A DNA stretch of 64,000 nucleotides from NCBI GenBank assembly GCA_963743325.1, contig CAVUOZ010000005.1:682001-746000 (forward strand), given 5' to 3'. Positions 19,377 to 29,866 of the stretch are shown one piece after another. A program made the translations under genes and the position numbers. This DNA is from DATFVA01 sp963743325 (GTDB lineage Bacteria; Bacteroidota; Ignavibacteria; Ignavibacteriales; Ignavibacteriaceae). How positions within the stretch are numbered: the first letter of the stretch is position 1; each line of letters starts with the position of its first letter. The notes beneath the pieces are model-generated. The model saw only the letters and a program-made list of their open reading frames with translations, was not told the origin of the DNA and ran no database searches.

Positions 19377-19397
19377 GTTATTATCCGGGAAAACCTG

Positions 19398-21219
19398 TTA
19401 AGAATTTTCCTTATGATTTTGGTGCTGGTCTTCAGGAACTTCAAAGATAGGGAAATCAGACGAGTCAATTGCTCCTGTTTCAGCATTCATTATCTCTTCA
19501 ACAGAAACTCTGTCGAGTTTATGTTTATCAAGGTATTCTCTTATATCCTGTTCAGGTCTTTCCTTTAAGGCGGCGATAGTACTGAGAACAATCTTCTTAT
19601 TCTCCTTATCGAATTCAATAACCTTAAGAGGAATGATATCATCAACAGGGAAATGATTTGCAATGTTCTTTATTTTATTTGTAGCAAGCTGATTAGATGG
19701 AACAAATCCATCAACTTTTTCAGGAAGTTCGGCAATTAGATCCTTTTTCGATAATTCTAACAACTTTGCCTTCGGTTACGGTACCGATGTTATATACTTT
19801 TTCGAAATTGTTCCAGGGATTTTCCTGAACCTGTTTATGACCAAGTGAAATTTTCCTTTGTTCGACATCAACGCCGAGGACAATTACATCAAGCTTTTCA
19901 CCTTTTTTAACTACTTCACCGGGATGACGTATTTTCTTAGTCCAGCTGAGATCAGAAATATGAACCAGCCCGTCAACTCCGGGTTCAAGTTCTACGAATA
20001 CTCCGAAGTTCGTAAGGTTTCTTGCAATGCCTGAATGCTGGGAGCTGACGGGATACTTCTGCATCAGCGATTCCCAAGGATCCGGTTCAAGCTGTTTTAT
20101 ACCAAGTGATATTTTCTTCTCCTCTTTATCAAGGCTAAGAATAACAGCTTCAACAACTTGCCCCATCGCGACAACCTGAGAAGGATGTTTGATGTGCTGT
20201 GTCCAGCTCATTTCAGAATTATGAATTAAACCTTCAATGCCTTTTTCGATTTCTATGAAGGCGCCGTAGTCGGTTAGTGAAACGACCCTGCCTGAAACCT
20301 TATCACCAACCTTATATTTTTCATCAATATTTTCCCATGGATGGGGAAGAAGCTTCTTTAAGCTTAAGGATATTCTCTTTTTCTCCTCATCAAAGTCTGT
20401 AACGACTACCTTTATTGTTTGGTCAAGCTTAACGACTTCATTAGGATGATTTATTCTGCCCCAACTCAGATCAGTGATGTGAATTAAGCCATCAACTCCT
20501 CCAAGATCGACAAAAACACCAAAGTCTGTAATTGCTTTAACTGTGCCTTCAAGAATTTGTCCTCTTTCAAGTCCTTCGAGTATCGCATTTCTCTGATCGG
20601 CGATTTCTTCTTCTACAAGGACTTTATGAGAAACAACAACGTTTTCAGTGGGGATATTTACTTTGACAACTTTGAAATCCATAATTTGTCCCACAAACGC
20701 ATCAAAATCTCGTATTGGACGGATATCAATCTGGGAACCCGGAAGGAATGCTTCCATACCCATAAGATCTACGACCATACCTCCCTTAATACGTTTGATT
20801 ATCTTACCCTGAAGTATTTCACCTGTTTCATGAGCTCTGACAACTTTCTCCCAGATTCTGAGAAAATCAGCTCTTTGTTTACTTAGTACGAGATTGCCTT
20901 CCTGATCTTCAACACTTTCAAGAACTACTTCAACTTCATTCCCGATCTTAATTTCTTCATCTTCGCGGAATTCAATCTTGGGAACTGATCCTTCCGATTT
21001 GAATCCTACATCAATGATGACGTTATCGTTCTGAATTCGTACAATCTTGCCTTTTACAAGTTCACCTTCTTTAACATCTCTGAACGAATCAGCATAAAGT
21101 CTGGCAAGAGTAAGAAATTCTTCCTGGGAATATTCCTCATTCTGAAAATTTCTCTTGGCCTTTTCGTAATCATCAGCGGTTACCATACCTCTGGTCTTTT
21201 CTTTCGTCTCTTCGGACAT
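19398..21219 (-). CDS. rpsA: 30S ribosomal protein S1, with an apparent +1 frameshift
   Basis: S1 protein with tandem OB-fold S1 domains. In the frame from ATG 21219 at least five repeats are visible, each with a F/Y-G-V/A-F-V-D/E-L/I signature such as VKAITDFGVFVDLGGVDGLI and VSLTDYGAFIEIEKGIEGLI. That frame stops at 19720 in the middle of a repeat. The last about 110 residues, including AELPEKVDGFVPSNQLA, continue in the next frame to 19398. The two join if the five-A run at 19744-19748 (minus strand, after a G) had four As, which gives VVRIIEKDLIAELPEKVDGF. The repaired length is about 606 residues. Start choice: AGGAGG lies six bases before ATG 21219. The gene follows cmk, a widely conserved pair. 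Confidence 0.88.
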
Positions 21220-21312
21220 TAATCCTCCTGAAATAAATAAATGTTCTGCAGTCAAATGTTTCAAGTCATCTCAAAAAACACAACTGCAAATTTTTAATTT
21301 AACATAAATTAA

Positions 21313-21999
21313 TTATGATGACTTAATAATCTTTTCTTTTTTCCTTACTTCTCTCAAAATCAGTTCAACCTGCTGTTCTATCGTAACAGATGATGTATCT
21401 ATTTCCACGGCATCGGCTGCTTTAAGAAGAGGGCTTACCTCCCGGGTTGAATCAATCCTGTCACGCTGTACAAGGTTCTTTTTAATATTTTCAGCAGGGA
21501 TATTAATCCCTTTGCTTTCATATTCCTTGACCCGTCTGTCTACTCTCCGGGTCAGTGATGCTGTCAGAAAAATCTTTACATCGGCATCAGGGAAAACAAC
21601 AGTTCCGATATCCCTTCCTTCCATTACTACTCCGCTGTTCAGGGATGCATATTCTCTCTGCTTATTAACAAGAGCTTTTCTTACACCCTCAATCTTACTG
21701 ATATCACTGACCTGTGCATTAACCTCGTGTGTTCTCAGTTCATCGGTAATATCGGTATTATCAACGAATACTTCGGTTAATCCGTTATCGAACTTCAGTT
21801 TGATGTCAATCGATTCGGCAAGACGGACAATATCATTTTCGGCAATTAACTTTTTTTTTATAGATAAAAAAGTAACCGCTCTATACATAGCGCCTGTATC
21901 TATATAAAGATAGCCCAATTTTTGTGCAACCAGCTTAGCAGAAGTGCTTTTACCGCTTCCAGCCGGACCATCGATAGCAATAATCAAATTTTTGGACAT
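21313..21999 (-). CDS. cmk: Cytidylate kinase
   Basis: A CMP/dCMP kinase of 228 residues from ATG 21999. The P-loop IAIDGPAGSGKSTSAKLVAQ is at residues 6-25, followed by GYLYIDTGAMYRAVT, the GRDIGTVVFPDADVKIFLTA motif near residue 130, and RDRIDSTREVSPLLKAADAV near residue 176 in the lid and base-recognition region. It phosphorylates CMP and dCMP with ATP for nucleotide synthesis. rpsA follows 93 nt downstream on the same strand. A TTG one codon upstream (22002) is a possible alternative start. Confidence 0.95.
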   Translation of the reverse strand: MSKNLIIAIDGPAGSGKSTSAKLVAQKLGYLYIDTGAMYRAVTFLSIKKKLIAENDIVRLAESIDIKLKFDNGLTEVFVDNTDITDELRTHEVNAQVSDISKIEGVRKALVNKQREYASLNSGVVMEGRDIGTVVFPDADVKIFLTASLTRRVDRRVKEYESKGINIPAENIKKNLVQRDRIDSTREVSPLLKAADAVEIDTSSVTIEQQVELILREVRKKEKIIKSS

Positions 22000-22273
22000 C
22001 AATTAAAATACGAATAATCAAATTATTTATCAAAAGTCAGATAGTATTAAAATGGAGATATAATGTGTTAAATCTGGAATTTCCCTCACTAATTAAAACT
22101 GTTAACTATTCTTCAGACCAACTTCGCTTACGCTTCACACACTCTCTGAGCACGTCCATCTTTTAACCCGAATATATTATTTTACCAGGATAGAACAGTG
22201 TATATATAAACAATTAGTGCAATTAGCGGTTATTATGGACAGGAATGTGGGGAATTTCTTATTTTTTAGCACA

Positions 22274-23905
22274 TCAATCAATAATTTCTCCACCCAGTTC
22301 GGATATTATTGCCTTTACATAGGGATCGTCTTCTGCATCATTTGCTTTGCTTATTTTAAGATGGTTTTCTTCTTTTTGTTCACTATCACTTAATTTTACA
22401 ATAAAGTTCAGTTTTTTTCCGAAATATTCGAGGGTTTTCTTCGTTATATAATCCCTATCATTCTGGAAAAGATTTACAGAATGAGAATCTGTTGTAATTA
22501 ATTCAAGATTGTTTGCCTGAAGATTATGTACTTTAACGCTGCTCAGAAATGGACCGAAGATTAATGCTTTTTCCTTCATCACTGAATTGACAAAACCATC
22601 CCATTTAGTTTTAACTGATTCCAGATCAAGACCGGAAGTTGATTCAGATTGTGAAATCTTATTTGGTAATACTGTAGTTTTTCTTGTCGCAGGTGTTTGC
22701 TCACGAACCGGAAGCGGATCCATGGGTAAATTGACTTTGAATGAAGAGGGGACATCTCTGTTTATTTCAAGGCTTTTTTTTTCACTGAGGCCGGTTATTA
22801 TTTCAGATATAGTGGCTGATTTTTCAAGACCAATTAAATGGCTTAGCGATATCTCAACTTTAAGTTTCTGATTTTGTGAATAGCGCAATTCCTGCTGTGC
22901 CTTATTTAGAAAATTAAGAATCCTCAAAAGATCTCCCTCAGAAAAGTTGCCAAGGTAGTTAATATATTTTTCCCTGTAAACCTCAGCGGTTTCTATTAAC
23001 TCGGTTCTTTCTGTTAGTATAACTGTAAGTATATTTCTGAAATGTTCAGTGAGACCATCTACAAAATCAACAAAATCCCAGCCGTTTTCATAAAGCAGCT
23101 TTGTAACTTCAAAGACACTCTTAAAGTTCTTCTCCAGCACAGCATCAGAAATCATAAAATATAATTCATCATCGACAAGATTCAGCAGATGTGAAACAGT
23201 CACTGAATCAATATTATTTCCGCAAAAAGAAACTACCTGATCAAAATAACTTTCGGCATCCCGTAGTGCACCATCTGCTTTACGAGCTATTATGGTGAGA
23301 GTCTTATCATCAATCTCAATCTTCTCATCCTGAGCGATTTTACGAAGAAGTTCCTTAATTGTGTTCATCTGGATTCGTCTGAAATCAAAACGCTGGCATC
23401 TCGATATAATTGTCAGAGGGACTTTATGAACATCTGTGGTAGCAAAGATAAACAGCGTATGCGCCGGCGGCTCTTCAAGTGTCTTAAGGAATGCATTAAA
23501 AGATTCACGGGTAAGCATGTGGACTTCATCTATAATGTAGACTTTATATTTCCCTTTAGTAGGGGCATACTTCACCGATTCCCTTAATGTCCTTATTTCA
23601 TCGATACCTCTGTTTGAGGCTCCATCAATCTCAATAATATCTAGCGACTGTGAGTTGAGAATCGATTTGCACATTTCACATTCGTTACAGGGCTCGGCGT
23701 CTCTGGGATTCAGGCAGTTTAATGTTTTTGCAAGAATTCTTGCTGTTGTTGTTTTACCGACTCCTCTTGGTCCTGTGAACAAATAAGCGTGTGCAATACG
23801 ATTTGTCTTAATTGCATTCTTCAGAGTAGCGGTTATATGCTCCTGACCAACTACCTCACTAAACTTTTGAGGGCGCCATTTTCTTGCAGTTACTATATAA
23901 GTCAT
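22274..23905 (-). CDS. dnaX: DNA polymerase III gamma/tau subunit
   Basis: A 543-residue clamp-loader ATPase. Walker A FTGPRGVGKTTTARILAKT is near residue 44, and the zinc site CLNPRDAEPCNECEMC near residue 65. Walker B IIDEVHMLT, the sensor-1 region TDVHKVPLTIISRCQRFDFR and KADGALRDAESYFDQ follow. The C-terminal 200 residues are less conserved and would hold the polymerase-binding tau part. No obvious A-run programmed frameshift site for a gamma form was noted. It has its own ATG start. Confidence 0.94.
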   Translation of the reverse strand: MTYIVTARKWRPQKFSEVVGQEHITATLKNAIKTNRIAHAYLFTGPRGVGKTTTARILAKTLNCLNPRDAEPCNECEMCKSILNSQSLDIIEIDGASNRGIDEIRTLRESVKYAPTKGKYKVYIIDEVHMLTRESFNAFLKTLEEPPAHTLFIFATTDVHKVPLTIISRCQRFDFRRIQMNTIKELLRKIAQDEKIEIDDKTLTIIARKADGALRDAESYFDQVVSFCGNNIDSVTVSHLLNLVDDELYFMISDAVLEKNFKSVFEVTKLLYENGWDFVDFVDGLTEHFRNILTVILTERTELIETAEVYREKYINYLGNFSEGDLLRILNFLNKAQQELRYSQNQKLKVEISLSHLIGLEKSATISEIITGLSEKKSLEINRDVPSSFKVNLPMDPLPVREQTPATRKTTVLPNKISQSESTSGLDLESVKTKWDGFVNSVMKEKALIFGPFLSSVKVHNLQANNLELITTDSHSVNLFQNDRDYITKKTLEYFGKKLNFIVKLSDSEQKEENHLKISKANDAEDDPYVKAIISELGGEIID

Positions 23906-23937
23906 CCGGGGATTAACACTATAATTAATTGATTATC

Positions 23938-24426
23938 TTAAATTATTTCAGAAGAAAGAAAAGAACAATATTCTTCAAAATATTTTTGATCTGTTTTATT
24001 GAATGAATTTAACTCTTTGCTGTCCAGGTCAAGGACGCCGTACAGGTCGTTATTTTTAATTATCGGAATTACAATTTCGGATCGTGATTCGGGATCACAC
24101 GCAATATGTCCCGGAAATTTATCCACATCCTCAACCAGGACTGTCTGCCGTCTCATCGCGGCAGTGCCGCAGACTCCTTTACCCATATCTATTAAAGTAC
24201 AGGCAACCTTTCCCTGGAAAGGTCCAAGAAAGAGTTTTTGTCCATCGTATAAATAAAAACCGACCCAGCTTATTTTATCAAATGTCTGTTTAATTGCCGC
24301 AGTGAAATTGGATAAATTTGATAAAATATTCTCTTTTCTATCCAGCAATGACCGCAGCTGCTTTCCCAGGAGACGGTATTTCTCTTCAGGAGAAAGCTCA
24401 TCATTTACAATTATGGTATCGGTCAA
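23938..24426 (-). CDS. Free methionine-(R)-sulfoxide reductase (GAF domain)
   Basis: A 162-residue single-GAF protein of the fRMsr/YebR family, which reduces free Met-(R)-sulfoxide using thioredoxin. WVGFYLYDGQKLFLGPFQGK near residue 55, ACTLIDMGKGVCGTAAMRRQ near residue 76 and DKFPGHIACDPESRSEIVIP near residue 102 contain the three conserved cysteines. The TTG start at 24426 lies 2 nt after the lon stop, with AGAAGAGA inside the lon end as a likely Shine-Dalgarno, so translation is coupled to lon and the function fits oxidative or protein stress. Confidence 0.88.
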   Translation of the reverse strand: MTDTIIVNDELSPEEKYRLLGKQLRSLLDRKENILSNLSNFTAAIKQTFDKISWVGFYLYDGQKLFLGPFQGKVACTLIDMGKGVCGTAAMRRQTVLVEDVDKFPGHIACDPESRSEIVIPIIKNNDLYGVLDLDSKELNSFNKTDQKYFEEYCSFLSSEII

Positions 24427-24428
24427 AC

Positions 24429-26882
24429 TTATCTCTTCTTTTTCTTATGCTTATCGGAACTTTTCATTTTCATCTTCGTTCTTTCGCCTGTTTTAAGCGA
24501 TGGAAAGACATAAGGAATAGCATCCTCAATATGATCAATGGTTATTATTTCCAGACCTTCCTTTACTTCACCGGGAATTTCCTTCAAATCGATCTCATTA
24601 TCCTTTGGAATAAGTACTTTTTTGATATTATTTCGTTTAGCGGCAAGAAGTTTTTCATTTAATCCTCCGATTGGCAGAATATTTCCGCGTAAGGTTATTT
24701 CACCGGTCATTGCCACGTCATTAGTCGCAGGTTTCCCGCTGACTGCAGAGAGAAGAGCCATTGACATTGTTATTCCTGCTGAAGGACCGTCTTTGGGGAT
24801 TGCTCCCTCAGGCAAATGGATATGAACTTCCTTTCCTTTAAAGAAATCAGGATTAAGCTGTAATTTTTTGGCATTTGAACGGATATAGCTCAATGCGGCC
24901 TGTGCTGATTCCTTCATAACATTTCCAAGCTGGCCTGTAAGCGTGAGTTTCTCAGCGCCGTTCATTATTGTTACATCTACATTCAGCAGTTCACCACCTA
25001 CACTTGTCCAGGCAAGACCGGTAACGCTCCCGACTCTTTTTTCCGAAATGTGCTTCTGATGACGATAACGAGGGACTTTCAGATATTCTTCCAGCTTATC
25101 CTCATCTACCACAAACTTTGTTTTCTTTTTTGCTTTACCGTTGGTTGACTCACTTAAAACAATATCGCGTGCAAGTTTTCTGCACACTGAAGCTATTTCT
25201 CTTTCAAGGTTTCTTACACCTGCTTCACGGGTATATTCCGAAATAATCTTCTGAAGCGCTTCATCCTTAAATTCAACGTGCTTATTTGTCAAACCGTGTG
25301 CTTCCAGCTGTTTTGGAAGAATGTGCCGTTTCGCGATTTGTACTTTATCGTGCTCAAGGTAACCAGGCAGCTCTATTATTTCCATCCTGTCCTGCAGGGG
25401 AAGGGGAATATTATACCTTACGTTCGCAGTAGTTATAAACATCACCTGGGAAAGATCATAATCTACTTCAAGATAATGATCATTGAATGTATGGTTCTGT
25501 TCCGGGTCAAGCACTTCCAGCATTGCAGAGGATGGATCCCCGCGGAAATCCATACTCATTTTATCAATCTCATCAAGCAGCATAACCGGGTTTATTGTTT
25601 CAGCTTTCTTCATAGACTGAACAATTTTTCCAGGCATTGAACCTATATAAGTTCTGCGATGTCCTCTTATTTCTGCTTCGTCTCTCACACCGCCCAGACT
25701 TATTCTAACAAACTTTCTTCCGAGCGCTCTCGAGATGGATTTGCCAAGGGAAGTCTTCCCGACTCCCGGAGGTCCGACGAAACAAAGTATCTGTCCTTTC
25801 ATCTGTTTTACCAGGTTCAGTACAGCTATATGTTCAATAATTCTTTCCTTTGGTTTCTCCAGTGCAAAATGATCTTCATCCAGGATCCTTCTTACGTGTT
25901 TTATATCCAGATTATCCTTAGTTCTCTTAGACCAGGGAACCTCTGTAAGCCATTCGAGATAGTTCCTAATAACGGTGGATTCAGGTGACATTGCCGGAGT
26001 CTTCTTTAGTTTGTTAAGCTCCTCCAATGATTTGGCTTCAGCCTCAGGAGACATCTTAGCTTTCTTTATCTGATCCCTGAGCTTGGCAATTTCAGGAGAT
26101 GTATCTTCATCATCCCCGAGCTCATCCTGAAGAATCTTTATTTGTTCCTGAATTATAAATTTCCTCTGGGTCTTTGCAATATTTTCCTGAACCTTGCTGT
26201 CAATCTCCTTTTCAATCTTGAGTATATCAATTTCTGAATTGAGTATCTTTATAACTTCATATAACTGTTCCTTAAGAGTAAACTTCTGCAGAACTGATTG
26301 TTTTACATCCATTGCCTGGTTGATATTTGCCGCTACATAAAACAACTTTCTATCGGGTTCCTCAATGTTTTCAAACGCTGTAACTGTTTCATTGGGTATG
26401 TTCCTGCTTATCTTCACATACTCTTTAAATAACTGAGACATTTGTCTGACCAGTGCATTCATTTCGTGGTCATTATCCACAATCGGAATAATTACTTCGA
26501 TCTTAGCTTCAAAGAAATTATTATTCCCGGTAAAATCTTTTATTCTTCCCTGCAGAAGACCGTCGACAAGAATCTTCATCAGACCATTGGGAAGTTTGAG
26601 AATCTGAACAATTTTTGCGATAGTTCCTTCTTTGTATATATCTTCTTTCTTGGGATCCTCAATATTCGATTTCCTTTGTGTTGCAAGGAATATATACTTT
26701 GTATTCTCCAGAGCGTAGTTAGCTGCACGGATTGACTGCTCCCTTCCAACAAGTACAGGGAAAATCATATAAGGAAAAATTACTATATCTCGTAAAGGCA
26801 GAACCGGAAGTATTTCCGGCATATTATCAACGATCGAATTATCTCCTGATTCAGAAATTTCTATCTGATCAATTTTCTTCAA
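24429..26882 (-). CDS. lon: ATP-dependent protease Lon
   Basis: An 817-residue LonA protease. The N-terminal LAN domain begins LPVLPLRDIVIFPYMIFPVL. The AAA+ module has Walker A GPPGVGKTSLGKSISRAL (about residue 370) and Walker B MLLDEIDKM. The C-terminal protease domain has the Ser in PKDGPSAGITMSMA (about 698) and the Lys in GGLNEKLLAAKRNNIKKVLI. It degrades misfolded and regulatory proteins. The TTG at 26882 is chosen because AAGGAG precedes it by seven bases; an in-frame extension to 26933 exists but has no ribosome site. The protein ends in a Lys-rich tail. Confidence 0.94.
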   Translation of the reverse strand: MKKIDQIEISESGDNSIVDNMPEILPVLPLRDIVIFPYMIFPVLVGREQSIRAANYALENTKYIFLATQRKSNIEDPKKEDIYKEGTIAKIVQILKLPNGLMKILVDGLLQGRIKDFTGNNNFFEAKIEVIIPIVDNDHEMNALVRQMSQLFKEYVKISRNIPNETVTAFENIEEPDRKLFYVAANINQAMDVKQSVLQKFTLKEQLYEVIKILNSEIDILKIEKEIDSKVQENIAKTQRKFIIQEQIKILQDELGDDEDTSPEIAKLRDQIKKAKMSPEAEAKSLEELNKLKKTPAMSPESTVIRNYLEWLTEVPWSKRTKDNLDIKHVRRILDEDHFALEKPKERIIEHIAVLNLVKQMKGQILCFVGPPGVGKTSLGKSISRALGRKFVRISLGGVRDEAEIRGHRRTYIGSMPGKIVQSMKKAETINPVMLLDEIDKMSMDFRGDPSSAMLEVLDPEQNHTFNDHYLEVDYDLSQVMFITTANVRYNIPLPLQDRMEIIELPGYLEHDKVQIAKRHILPKQLEAHGLTNKHVEFKDEALQKIISEYTREAGVRNLEREIASVCRKLARDIVLSESTNGKAKKKTKFVVDEDKLEEYLKVPRYRHQKHISEKRVGSVTGLAWTSVGGELLNVDVTIMNGAEKLTLTGQLGNVMKESAQAALSYIRSNAKKLQLNPDFFKGKEVHIHLPEGAIPKDGPSAGITMSMALLSAVSGKPATNDVAMTGEITLRGNILPIGGLNEKLLAAKRNNIKKVLIPKDNEIDLKEIPGEVKEGLEIITIDHIEDAIPYVFPSLKTGERTKMKMKSSDKHKKKKR

Positions 26883-27035
26883 AGTTAAACTCCTTCTTAT
26901 CTCAAATTCTATTCTAGTAGAGAAATATACCAAAATGCAATTGGGCTATCAAGGAAGTAAAAATGACATTCGGCTATGCAATCGCACTTATATTACCTTC
27001 TTCTTTTTATATATTTGCGAATAAAAAAGAATAAT

Positions 27036-27797
27036 ATGATTCAGGATATAATACTTATTTCACACGAAGCAGGAGAGATCGTAAGAGAAGGTTTCGGGAA
27101 AAATTTTGGGATTGAGTATAAAACCAACGAATCAAACCTGGTAACTGATATAGATAAGGCTTCTGAAAAACACATAAAAGAATATATTCAAAAGAAATAT
27201 CCTTCCCACAGCATACTCGCTGAAGAAGGAGGGGAGACCAAAAATGAATCAGAGTATTTATGGGTTGTTGATCCCATAGACGGGACTACAAATTTTGCAC
27301 ACGGTCTTCCGATATTTTCAATTTCAATAGGACTTCAGAAAAGAGGCAAAACAATTGCCGGTGTTGTATACGATGTTATGCAGGATATTACCTACTCGGC
27401 AGAATCGGGCAGCGGTTCATTTGCCAATTCGCAAAGAATAAATGTTGGTAAAAATGATAATCTTGCTCATAGCGTTTTGGTAACAGGATTCCCCTATAAT
27501 ATATCCGATAATCCAGAGAATGCGCTTGAAAAATTTACAGCATTAACAAAAGCATCAAGAGGAATACGAAGGTTGGGCTCCGCTGCTATCGATTTTTGTT
27601 ATGTTGCCAGGGGAGTATTTGATGGATTCTGGGAAGTCTATCTGCATCCATGGGATATTTGTGCTGGTAAATTAATTGTAGAAGAAGCCGGGGGAAAGGT
27701 TACAGGTTTTGCCGGAGAGGAAATAGATATCTTCACCCGGCGTATTCTTGCAACAAATGGCCGAATTCACAGCTGGATGATAGAGTATCTGAAGTAG
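27036..27797 (+). CDS. suhB: Inositol monophosphatase family protein
   Basis: A 253-residue Mg-dependent phosphatase from ATG 27036 (an in-frame extension to 26976 is hydrophobic and has no homology). Metal-binding motifs are LAEEGGE (about residue 66), WVVDPIDGTTNFAHGLPIFS (about 80) and WDICAGKLIVEEAGG near residue 206. It matches SuhB/IMPase, which dephosphorylates myo-inositol-1-phosphate or related substrates. It is divergent from lon across a 153-bp gap. Confidence 0.9.
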   Translation: MIQDIILISHEAGEIVREGFGKNFGIEYKTNESNLVTDIDKASEKHIKEYIQKKYPSHSILAEEGGETKNESEYLWVVDPIDGTTNFAHGLPIFSISIGLQKRGKTIAGVVYDVMQDITYSAESGSGSFANSQRINVGKNDNLAHSVLVTGFPYNISDNPENALEKFTALTKASRGIRRLGSAAIDFCYVARGVFDGFWEVYLHPWDICAGKLIVEEAGGKVTGFAGEEIDIFTRRILATNGRIHSWMIEYLK

Positions 27798-27895
27798 TAA
27801 AATATAAACGTAACCCTACCGGGCATTATTGAACGCAAGTTTTAACCAGTCTAAATCAAGCAGATTCAATTGCTGGTTTTAATTCAGGATTAGGA

Positions 27896-29719
27896 TCAGG
27901 GCTTAAGGCCTGAGTACATTTCTTCAATCTTATCGCTGTAGAGCTCTTCAACTACCTTTCTCTTAATCTTAAGACTTGGAGTTATTTCTCCGGTTTCAAG
28001 TGAGAATGGTTTTTCCAGCAAAGTGAATTTTCTAACTCTCTCATAGTTAGCGAGATTTTTCTGAATCTTCGCTAATTCTTTTTCCATTAGATTCAGTATC
28101 ACTTTGTTATTTGAGAGATCTTCAATATTAGTGTAAGGGATTTTATTGGAATCAGCATATTCTTTTATTGCTTCAAAATCGGGTACAATCAATGCGCTCA
28201 GATACATCCTGCGGTCGCCAATAAGTACAAACTGATCAATATATTTGCTGGACAGGAACAAATTCTCTATGGGGGTAGGGGCAATATATTTGCCGGCAGT
28301 CGTTTTGAATAAATGTTTTTTTCTGTCGGTAATTCTGAGAAATCCCTCTTTATCAAATTCACCTATGTCTCCCGTGTGAAGCCAGCCGTTCTTAAGCACT
28401 TCATCTGTTTCTTTTTTATTTCTGTAATAGCCCAGCATAATATTCGGGCCCCGTGCAAGGATTTCACCATCGGGGGCAAGCTTAATCTCAACTCCGGGGA
28501 AAACTTTTCCTACAGTACCGAATTTATAATCATCCACGTGGTTAGCCGCAATTACGGGGGATGATTCTGTTAATCCGTAGCCTTCAATAATTTTGATACC
28601 TGCCGCTTCAAAGAACTCACCAAGCTCGGGAGAAAGTGCTGCGCCGCCTGAAATAAAAAACCTGAGTTTTCCGCCTGTTCTTTCACGTAATTTAGTAAAT
28701 ACAAATTTATCAGCTAATTTATGTTTTACTGCCAGAACGGGACCAAGTATTCCTTTTTTTCTTGCTTTTGCCGCCTGTTTGCCGATCTCAATTGCCCAGT
28801 AAAAGATTTTTTGTTTAGCAAGGGACTGTGTTTCAACATTCTTTATAATTTTTGAATGCATTCTTTCAAAAAGCCGCGGGACACTTGTTAAAATTGTAGG
28901 CTTTGTTTCTAAGAAATTCTGAGCAACTGTTTCGATACTTTCTGCATAACATATTACTCCTCCTGAAGAGAAACCGGTGTAGTAACCTGCCATTCGTTCG
29001 AAGATATGACAAAGTGGGAGGAAGGAAAGGAAAATATCATCCTTGGATATCGGAAATGATTCAAGTGCTGAATTAACGTTCGATAATATATTTTTATGCG
29101 TTAACATTACACCTTTGGGTTCACCAGTGGTACCGGAGGTATATATGATAGTGCAAAGATCATTTTCGTGGACATTTCTAATGCACTCTTTTAAATATCC
29201 CGGATGCTTATTCTTATAAATGTTTCCCATTTCCTGGACTTCTTTAAAAGAGTAAAGAGACTGCTCATCGGAAACCATATCCTTATCATTCATCAAAATG
29301 ATAAAGGTAAGATGCCTTAGTGTAACCTTGTACTTTAATATTTTATTCAATTGAAACTTATTTGATACAATTACTCCGCGGGATTCAGAATTATTCAGAA
29401 TAAATTCTATAGATGAAGCAGTCAATGAGGGGTACATTGGTACGTCAACAGCACCGATGGAAAGAATTGCCATATCAGAGTAAACCCATTCGGGTCTGTT
29501 CTCTGAAATGATTGCGATTTTATCTCCTTTCCTTATTCCGAGTGCATGGAGTCCGTTTGCAAAATTATCCGTTTCTTCTTTGAATTCTTTATAAGTTATT
29601 CCCTGGTACTCACCATCAATCTTTCTCATCATAACAGGACGGGTCATATTCCTGCCGTACTCTTCAGTAAGAAAAATGTAAAGTTCGGGTATGGTTTTAT
29701 TGTTCCTTAACAGTGCCAT
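27896..29719 (-). CDS. fadD: Long-chain fatty acid-CoA ligase (AMP-binding)
   Basis: A 607-residue adenylate-forming enzyme that activates fatty acids to acyl-CoA via acyl-AMP. The P-loop YTSGTTGEPKGVMLTHKN is near residue 188. YGLTESSP lies near residue 388, GWLHTGDIGEFDKEGFLRIT near residue 474 and the A10-type lysine region near the end (GEITPSLKIKRKVVEE). The form resembles the AMP-dependent synthetase/FAA1-type group of Bacteroidota. The start ATG 29719 has GGAG six bases upstream; a longer frame to 29842 merely reads through a short tandem repeat. Confidence 0.9.
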   Translation of the reverse strand: MALLRNNKTIPELYIFLTEEYGRNMTRPVMMRKIDGEYQGITYKEFKEETDNFANGLHALGIRKGDKIAIISENRPEWVYSDMAILSIGAVDVPMYPSLTASSIEFILNNSESRGVIVSNKFQLNKILKYKVTLRHLTFIILMNDKDMVSDEQSLYSFKEVQEMGNIYKNKHPGYLKECIRNVHENDLCTIIYTSGTTGEPKGVMLTHKNILSNVNSALESFPISKDDIFLSFLPLCHIFERMAGYYTGFSSGGVICYAESIETVAQNFLETKPTILTSVPRLFERMHSKIIKNVETQSLAKQKIFYWAIEIGKQAAKARKKGILGPVLAVKHKLADKFVFTKLRERTGGKLRFFISGGAALSPELGEFFEAAGIKIIEGYGLTESSPVIAANHVDDYKFGTVGKVFPGVEIKLAPDGEILARGPNIMLGYYRNKKETDEVLKNGWLHTGDIGEFDKEGFLRITDRKKHLFKTTAGKYIAPTPIENLFLSSKYIDQFVLIGDRRMYLSALIVPDFEAIKEYADSNKIPYTNIEDLSNNKVILNLMEKELAKIQKNLANYERVRKFTLLEKPFSLETGEITPSLKIKRKVVEELYSDKIEEMYSGLKP

Positions 29720-29806
29720 CAATACTCCGCCAAATGTATGATGGAAAATATGACCGTATTTAAAAATTATCAATAGGGGAAAGGAAGAAAGATTATAAAA
29801 GTTAAA

Positions 29807-29866
29807 GTGCAAGTTCAGGTGTAAGTTCAAGTGCAAGTTCAAGTTCCAGTGTAAGTTCAGGTTCAG
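29807..29866. repeat. Short degenerate tandem repeat, 12-bp unit
   Basis: About five imperfect copies of a unit like GTGCAAGTTCAA (GTGCAAGTTCAG, GTGTAAGTTCAA, GTGCAAGTTCAA, then diverged GTTCCA/GTTCAG units). It lies about 90 nt upstream of the acyl-CoA ligase start and would read as LHLN repeats if translated on the minus strand, which is judged non-coding. Confidence 0.6.

Noticed and set aside
22090..22150. Short frame encoding MDVLRECVKRKRSWSEE on the minus strand
   Set aside because: Only 17 residues, no ribosome site and no recognisable neighbour; too short to call a transposase remnant.
29720..29842. N-terminal extension of the acyl-CoA ligase
   Set aside because: It translates a tandem repeat and a hydrophobic stretch without family similarity, while ATG 29719 has a good GGAG site.
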